NCBI GenBank assembly: GCA_002314435.1 | Contig: DCFV01000009.1 | Location: 1-8,509 of the forward strand | Direction of reading: 5' to 3' | From: Acidobacteriaceae bacterium UBA1795 | GTDB lineage: Bacteria > Acidobacteriota > Terriglobia > Terriglobales > Acidobacteriaceae | DNA: 8,509 bases | Shown here: piece after piece, positions 4,130 to 8,509 of the stretch | Layout: the number at the start of each line of letters is the position of its first letter | Position numbering within the stretch: the stretch's first letter is position 1 | The notes under the pieces: generated by a model | The model's database searches: none | What the model was told of the DNA's origin: nothing | What the model saw: the letters and a program-made list of their open reading frames with translations, nothing else | Translations under genes and position numbers: made by a program

Positions 4130-6595
4130 ATGTCCAACTCAACGAGTGTTGTTTCTTCTCTGCGTAGAACGCGTGCGGGTACGCGGCGGTGGCTGCTCCG
4201 TCTGGTGTGGACGGCTGTAAGCCTGGTGCTGGTGCTGCTGGTGGCGGCAGGCGCGGGGCTTATGTGGCTGCGCGCGGCAGCAAAGGCGTCGCTGCCGGTG
4301 CTGGATGGCGACGTGCACACGAGTGGCCTGGTCGCTGCCGTGACGGTGCGTCGTGATGCGCATGGGGTTCCCCACATCGACGCGGCAAGCGAGCAGGATC
4401 TGTTTTTCGCGCAAGGCTACGTGACTGCTCAGGACCGCATGTGGCAGCTGGACGCCTTCCGGCGCAACGCCGAGGGTGAGCTGGCAGAGGTGATGGGCAG
4501 CCCGCTGATAGAGCACGACAAGGCACAGCGAGTGCTGGGTTTTCGGCGAACAGCAGAGCGGATCTACGCGGCTCTATCCGCGGACGAGAAGGCGCGGTTT
4601 GAGGCCTATGCGCGGGGCGTGAACGCGTACATCACTGCACACCAGGATGCGTTGCCGCCGGAGTTTGGGCTCCTGCACTACAAGCCGCGGCCGTGGACGC
4701 CGGTTGACTCGGTGGCTATCGGAATGACGATGGTGCAGATGCTGGACACGCACTGGGACGTAAAGCTGGCGCGCGAGCGCATCGCAGCAAAGCTGAACAA
4801 CGTGAAGCTCGAAGCAGATTTGTACCCGGTGGGATCGTGGCGCGATCATCCACCGACGGGCGAGGTGGTGGACCTGAGCCAGCCGCACCCGGAGCCTCCG
4901 CCAACGACAGACGAGGACGACGAAGACGATCGCACGCAGACGCAGCTGGCTCCGATGGACGATTTGCACGCCGTGCGCGCGGCGATGGGTTTGCCAACGT
5001 GCGCGGGCTGCGCACCCGGCTCGAATAACTGGGTCATTGCGGGCGCGCACACAGCCAGCGGCAAGCCGCTGCTCTCTGACGACATGCACCTGGGGCTGAC
5101 CGAGCCGAACATCTGGTACATGGCGGACCTGAAAGCGCCGGGGTATCACGCAGCCGGTGTAACGCTTCCCGGAATGCCCTACGTGATTGCCGGGCACAAC
5201 GAGCATGTGGCGTGGGGCTTTACGGCTCTGTATGCAGACGTGCAGGACCTCTACGTCGAGGCGCTCGACGGCAGGGGCAACTACGAAGACGCGGACGGCG
5301 CGTGGAAGCCACTTGCAGTGGATCATGAAACGATCCGCGTGCGCGGCGGCAAAGACGTGACGGTGGACGTGCAGTCGACGGCGCACGGGCCGCTGCTGAA
5401 TCCGATGCTGCCGAAAGAGCGCCGAGCCGTTGCGCTGAAGTGGACGCTCTATGACTCGACGCTGAACGCGCTGCCGCTGCATGCGATGAACACAGCCGCG
5501 AACTGGACGGGGTTTTCTGCAGCACTGGGCACGTGGTGCTGGCCCACACAAAACGTCGTCTACTCCGACGACCAGGGACACATTGCGTATCACGCAGTGG
5601 GCAAGGTGCCGCTGCGGCCGGATGGTCCAACCGGACTGCCCATTGAGGGGCACAGTCACACGTCGCAGGGCTACATTCCGTTTGAGCAGATGCCGAACGC
5701 GTTCGATCCGCCGGCAGGCTTTCTCGCAACCGCAAACTCGCGCGTAACGACGAAAAGTTCGCCGCAAAAGCTGTCGTTGGAGTGGGCGGACCCGTATCGC
5801 GCCGAGCGAATCTACAAAACACTGCAGGGCCGCGACGGACTGAAGCCGGCGGACCTGCTCACGCTCGAAACGGACATCTACAGCGAGGTGGACCAGGAGA
5901 TGGCGCACCGGTTTGCCTACGCGATTGATCATGCAGCAGGCACCGACACGCGCCTGCGCGCTGCAGCGGACCTGATGCGCAGCTGGGACGGCAAACTGAC
6001 AACAGATTCCGCAGCGGCATCGCTGGTGACTGGAACCCGCGCGGCGCTTTGGCCACTGATCTTGGAACCGAAGCTGGGCGCATTGGCAAAAGACTACGAG
6101 TGGAGCGAGCGGAACTTTGCCGAAGAAGAAATAGTGATGCATAACAACCCAAGTTGGCTGCCGCCGGGCTACAAGGACTGGGACGCGCTGCTGACCGAAG
6201 CTGTGCGGCGCGCGATGAACAACGGCAAAGCCCCGGCAGATGTGAGCCGGTGGAACTACGGCAGCTGGCACGTCGTCGACATTGAGCATCCGCTGACGAA
6301 GTTTCTTCCCTTCCTGCGCGGCGTGGCGGGGACGGGGGCGCTGCCCTTGAGCGGCGACACGACAACGGTCAAGCAGGTTGGACGGGCATTCGGCCCCTCG
6401 CAGCGCTTCACGATGGATTGGAGCAACGTGGACGGGTCGACGGAGAACATTGTGCTGGGTGAGAGCGGCAATCCACTCAGCGCGTACTTCCGCGATCAGT
6501 GGGACGACTACTACAACGGACGGACATTCGCGCTGCCGTTTACACCCGGGGCAGTGGCAGGCCAGACGCGCCACACGCTGCGCCTGCTGCCATGA
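4130..6595 (+). CDS. Penicillin-acylase-family Ntn hydrolase, membrane-anchored precursor
   Basis: This is an 821-residue precursor of the penicillin amidase family (N-terminal nucleophile hydrolases), which cleave amide bonds such as penicillins, acyl-homoserine lactones or other N-acyl compounds outside the cytoplasm. The alpha-chain part has VTVRRDAHGVPHIDA (71-85), FFAQGYVTAQDRMWQLD (92-108) and GELAEVMG (116-123). The self-cleavage site is G297/S298 in PGSNNW, leaving Ser298 as nucleophile of the beta chain. Probable E. coli equivalents are A366 (oxyanion), D370 and D373 (calcium) and N536 (oxyanion, in ATANSR). Residues 24-47 form one long hydrophobic segment preceded by a basic N-terminus with TRRWLLR, giving a signal anchor or Tat-like leader. 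An acidic run (261-267) and a CxxC (C291, C294) sit in the region expected to form the spacer. An in-frame TGA at 4124-4126 fixes the ATG as the start. It overlaps the next gene by ATGA. The substrate cannot be assigned. Confidence 0.94.
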   Translation: MSNSTSVVSSLRRTRAGTRRWLLRLVWTAVSLVLVLLVAAGAGLMWLRAAAKASLPVLDGDVHTSGLVAAVTVRRDAHGVPHIDAASEQDLFFAQGYVTAQDRMWQLDAFRRNAEGELAEVMGSPLIEHDKAQRVLGFRRTAERIYAALSADEKARFEAYARGVNAYITAHQDALPPEFGLLHYKPRPWTPVDSVAIGMTMVQMLDTHWDVKLARERIAAKLNNVKLEADLYPVGSWRDHPPTGEVVDLSQPHPEPPPTTDEDDEDDRTQTQLAPMDDLHAVRAAMGLPTCAGCAPGSNNWVIAGAHTASGKPLLSDDMHLGLTEPNIWYMADLKAPGYHAAGVTLPGMPYVIAGHNEHVAWGFTALYADVQDLYVEALDGRGNYEDADGAWKPLAVDHETIRVRGGKDVTVDVQSTAHGPLLNPMLPKERRAVALKWTLYDSTLNALPLHAMNTAANWTGFSAALGTWCWPTQNVVYSDDQGHIAYHAVGKVPLRPDGPTGLPIEGHSHTSQGYIPFEQMPNAFDPPAGFLATANSRVTTKSSPQKLSLEWADPYRAERIYKTLQGRDGLKPADLLTLETDIYSEVDQEMAHRFAYAIDHAAGTDTRLRAAADLMRSWDGKLTTDSAAASLVTGTRAALWPLILEPKLGALAKDYEWSERNFAEEEIVMHNNPSWLPPGYKDWDALLTEAVRRAMNNGKAPADVSRWNYGSWHVVDIEHPLTKFLPFLRGVAGTGALPLSGDTTTVKQVGRAFGPSQRFTMDWSNVDGSTENIVLGESGNPLSAYFRDQWDDYYNGRTFALPFTPGAVAGQTRHTLRLLP

Positions 6596-8358
6596 AGACA
6601 CCGCAGCAGCGGCGCGCACGCTGGATTGGCGTCGGTGTGGTGTTGCTCGCGGCGCTGGCAGCCGTGGCACGCCAACTGATGAGCGGCGCCTCGTGCGGAC
6701 ACGACTTTGATTTTCATTTGGTGAGTTGGTTCGACGCGCTGGCAAGCTGGCGTCACGGGATCGTGTATCCGCACTGGTCCCCAAGCGCAAACTACGGCGC
6801 GGGCGAGCCGCGGTTCGTGTTTTATCCGCCTGTGTCGTGGATGCTTGGCGCGGCGCTTGGCGGTGTGGTGGGCTGGCAGCTTGCGCCGGCCGCACTGACG
6901 TTTGTGTGCCTGGCGGGATGCGGGCTAGCGACACGGGCGCTGGCGCGGGAGAAGCTCTCAGAGGGCGCAGCCACACTGGCGGGAAGCGTGGCGCTCCTCT
7001 CCGGCTACTCGCTTTTCACTGCCTACGAGCGGTCAGATTTCGCGGAGCTGACGGGGGGATTCTGGATCGCGCTGCTGTTGCTGTACGCTCTGCGCGATCG
7101 TGTTCCCGGTAGCAAGGTCTGGCGGCGGGCGCTGGATGGCTCGACCGGGCCGCTGGCGCTGGTGCTCGCGGGAGCGTGGCTTTCCAACGCGCCGCTGGGC
7201 GTAATGGCAAGCTATATGCTGGCGGCAGTGGCGCTGGTAGCTGCGCTGGCCGAACGGACGTGGGCACCCGTGGTACGCGCGACAGTGGCGACCATGCTTG
7301 CGCTGGGACTGGCCGCTGTCTACCTGGTTCCGGCGGCGATGGAGCAGCGCTGGGCGGACATGCGGCAAATTCTGGACGACCCGGGCTACCGCGTTGAGAT
7401 GAGCTGGATATTTGCGCAGCACGCTGACCCGGCTCTTGCTGTTCATGACGAAGTGCTGAAAAGAGTGTCGACGGTGAGCGCGCTGATGCTGGCGGTGGCG
7501 TTTGCGAGCTTGCTTGCATGTTGGCGGCGAGGACGGCTGCGCGGCGCGTGGCGGTGGTGGCTGCCGCTGGCCATGATTCCGGCGGTGGTGTTGCTGCTGC
7601 AACTGCCGTTGAGCGGCTGGATATGGAACACGCTGCCGAAGCTGCGCTATCTACAGTTTCCATGGCGCTGGCTGGTAGTCCTGGAGGCGCCAACGGGCAT
7701 CCTCCTGGCCGCCGCGGTGTGGACCGAGCGCCCGCGTATGCGGATGCTGGTGACGAGCGTCTGCGCACTGGCGCTGGCAGGGTCGATCCTGGCGGGGGAA
7801 CGCCTCTTCTACCAGACCTGCGACGACGAAGACTCTGTCGCGGGAATGGTGGCGACCTATCGCACGGGCGCTGGCTTTGAAGGAGCAGGCGAGTACGAGC
7901 CGCCGCTCGCGGACAGCTCGATCTTGTCAACGAATCTGCCAGACAGCTGCCTGACGCGCACAGCGACCGCGCCACTCGGCATTGCGAACGAATACGGCAT
8001 CTACGAATGGACGACGGAGCAGCACAGCTGCGATGCCACATTTGCGACTTCTGCAGGGACCTCGCCCGAGCATGTGCGAATTGATGCCGACGCGCCGCAG
8101 GCCGGCTTCATGGTCCTCAAGCTGCGCAGCTATCCGGCATGGGCAGTGCGGGTGAACGGCGAGCTACAAGAGAAGCTACCCGAGCGCGAGGACGGGCTGA
8201 TTGCGGTGCCAGTGGCGCCGGGTCGGTCGCACATTACTGTGGACTGGACCACGACAAAGTACGCCTGGGCAGGGCGCGCACTAAGCCTGCTGGGTTTGGC
8301 CTTGCTCACAGGCGTGTGTGCGCTGGAGCGGCGGTGGAGGCGGGCTCGGTTATCATAA
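6592..8358 (+). CDS. Multi-spanning GT-C-like membrane protein (6-pyruvoyl-tetrahydropterin-synthase-related family)
   Basis: This is a 588-residue integral membrane protein. A first helix (11-27) is followed by an extracytoplasmic loop with HDFDFHLVSWFDA (37-49), YPHWSPSANYGAGEPRF (59-75) and FYPPVSWMLGA (77-87). These are hallmarks of the membrane family labelled 6-pyruvoyl-tetrahydropterin-synthase-related, which resembles GT-C glycosyltransferases and YfhO. Acidic residues after the first helix (D38, D40) are where GT-C enzymes keep their catalytic Asp. About ten more hydrophobic segments run to roughly residue 401. A soluble, presumably periplasmic domain follows (about 402-560, with C410, C453 and C480), then a last helix (561-578) and a basic tail. 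Despite the family label, it is not a pterin enzyme. A lipid-linked sugar donor is inferred. The ATG overlaps the acylase stop (ATGA), implying translational coupling. An in-frame ATG at 6499 lies deep within the acylase gene and adds a non-hydrophobic extension, so I reject it. No specific sugar or acceptor can be assigned. Confidence 0.8.
   Translation: MKTPQQRRARWIGVGVVLLAALAAVARQLMSGASCGHDFDFHLVSWFDALASWRHGIVYPHWSPSANYGAGEPRFVFYPPVSWMLGAALGGVVGWQLAPAALTFVCLAGCGLATRALAREKLSEGAATLAGSVALLSGYSLFTAYERSDFAELTGGFWIALLLLYALRDRVPGSKVWRRALDGSTGPLALVLAGAWLSNAPLGVMASYMLAAVALVAALAERTWAPVVRATVATMLALGLAAVYLVPAAMEQRWADMRQILDDPGYRVEMSWIFAQHADPALAVHDEVLKRVSTVSALMLAVAFASLLACWRRGRLRGAWRWWLPLAMIPAVVLLLQLPLSGWIWNTLPKLRYLQFPWRWLVVLEAPTGILLAAAVWTERPRMRMLVTSVCALALAGSILAGERLFYQTCDDEDSVAGMVATYRTGAGFEGAGEYEPPLADSSILSTNLPDSCLTRTATAPLGIANEYGIYEWTTEQHSCDATFATSAGTSPEHVRIDADAPQAGFMVLKLRSYPAWAVRVNGELQEKLPEREDGLIAVPVAPGRSHITVDWTTTKYAWAGRALSLLGLALLTGVCALERRWRRARLS
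8351..8356 (+). promoter_or_regulatory. Possible internal -10 box TATCAT just before the prenyl synthase start
   Basis: TATCAT ends 7 bases before the ATG at 8364, the spacing expected for a leaderless transcript starting at the ATG. The nearest purine-rich stretch (AAGAG) is only 2 bases from the ATG, and GGAGG (8336-8340) is 23 bases away, so the usual ribosome binding geometry is missing. No -35 element is visible, and coupling to the upstream gene is an equally good explanation. Confidence 0.25.
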
Positions 8359-8363
8359 GAGCG

Positions 8364-8509
8364 ATGTCGACCGACGTGAAATCGCTGATTCAGGAAGGCG
8401 CAGAGCTGACCGACCGGGCGCTGAAGGCGCTGATTCCGACGGTGGAGACAGTGCCTGCGTCGATTCACGGCGCCATGCGCCACTCGACCTTTGCCGGCGG
8501 CAAGCGGCT
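8364..8509 (+). CDS. ispA: Polyprenyl diphosphate synthase (farnesyl/geranylgeranyl type), 3'-truncated
   Basis: Only the first 48 residues are present before the window ends. The segment IHGAMRHSTFAGGKR (34-48) matches the conserved first region of short-chain trans-prenyl diphosphate synthases, where the GGKR Gly-Lys-Arg helps bind isopentenyl diphosphate. The preceding stretch, a helix with VPASIH, also fits IspA-type proteins. These cytoplasmic enzymes condense isopentenyl diphosphate with an allylic diphosphate to give C15-C20 chains for quinone, carotenoid and carrier-lipid synthesis. The Asp-rich motifs lie beyond the window, so chain length and the exact symbol are uncertain. The ATG is 5 bases after the stop of the GT-C-like gene, so co-transcription is likely. 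A TANNNT-type box just ahead may give separate expression. Confidence 0.82.
   Translation, partial: MSTDVKSLIQEGAELTDRALKALIPTVETVPASIHGAMRHSTFAGGKR

Noticed and set aside
6499..6591. N-terminal extension of the GT-C-like protein from an upstream ATG
   Set aside because: It would overlap the acylase coding region by almost 100 bases and precede the first helix with unrelated residues. The ATGA junction start at 6592 is more natural.
4574..6976. An 800-residue open frame on the minus strand opposite the acylase gene
   Set aside because: It has no recognisable motif and an odd Arg/His/Gln/Cys-rich composition. It mirrors the codon bias of a strongly supported gene on the other strand.
7016..8041. 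A 341-residue minus-strand frame opposite the GT-C-like gene
   Set aside because: It is rich in Arg, Ser, Pro and Ala without motifs, and the plus strand has clear membrane-protein structure.

Overview
The window is a high-GC, gene-dense stretch of a bacterial chromosome. Its style suggests Acidobacteriota (Terriglobia/Acidobacteriaceae-like). The grounds are the recognisable forms of the CPBP membrane protease, the penicillin-acylase-family protein and the HD-domain protein, plus a degenerate heptamer array of the GAACTGA type. This placement is recalled from protein style and has not been checked by a search. I see no tRNA, rRNA, CRISPR array, transposase or phage gene.

Layout. Positions 1-542 (+) hold the 3' part of an HD-domain metal-dependent phosphohydrolase. 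A 165-base gap (543-707) follows, with a heptad-phased GTTC array and a small dyad. Next is a complete ATP-type 6-phosphofructokinase, pfkA (708-1679, +). A 33-base hairpin (1713-1745) separates pfkA from a convergent DHH/DHHA1 phosphoesterase (1766-2755, -) that appears to start at TTG. A roughly 200-base divergent control region (2756-2959) carries a TTGACA promoter candidate for the DHH gene, a dyad and a possible -10 box for the rightward genes.

From 2960 to the window end, four same-strand genes form a probable operon. They are a CPBP (CAAX-protease-like) intramembrane endopeptidase (2960-4084), a membrane-anchored penicillin-acylase-family Ntn hydrolase (4130-6595), a multi-spanning GT-C-like membrane protein of the 6-pyruvoyl-tetrahydropterin-synthase-related family (6592-8358, overlapping the previous gene by ATGA), and the 5' end of a short-chain polyprenyl diphosphate synthase resembling IspA (8364 onward, 5 bases after the preceding stop).

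How they may work together. The left half is housekeeping metabolism: glycolysis and phosphoester hydrolysis. The right half is envelope-oriented: a membrane protease, a periplasmic amidohydrolase, a putative lipid-linked glycosyltransferase and an isoprenoid chain producer. A link through polyprenyl-phosphate carriers is plausible but is inference only. I see no clearly new system. The most distinctive points are the heptad array before pfkA, the Asp-to-Asn change in the PfkA metal-binding loop, and a CxxC motif just ahead of the self-cleavage serine of the acylase.
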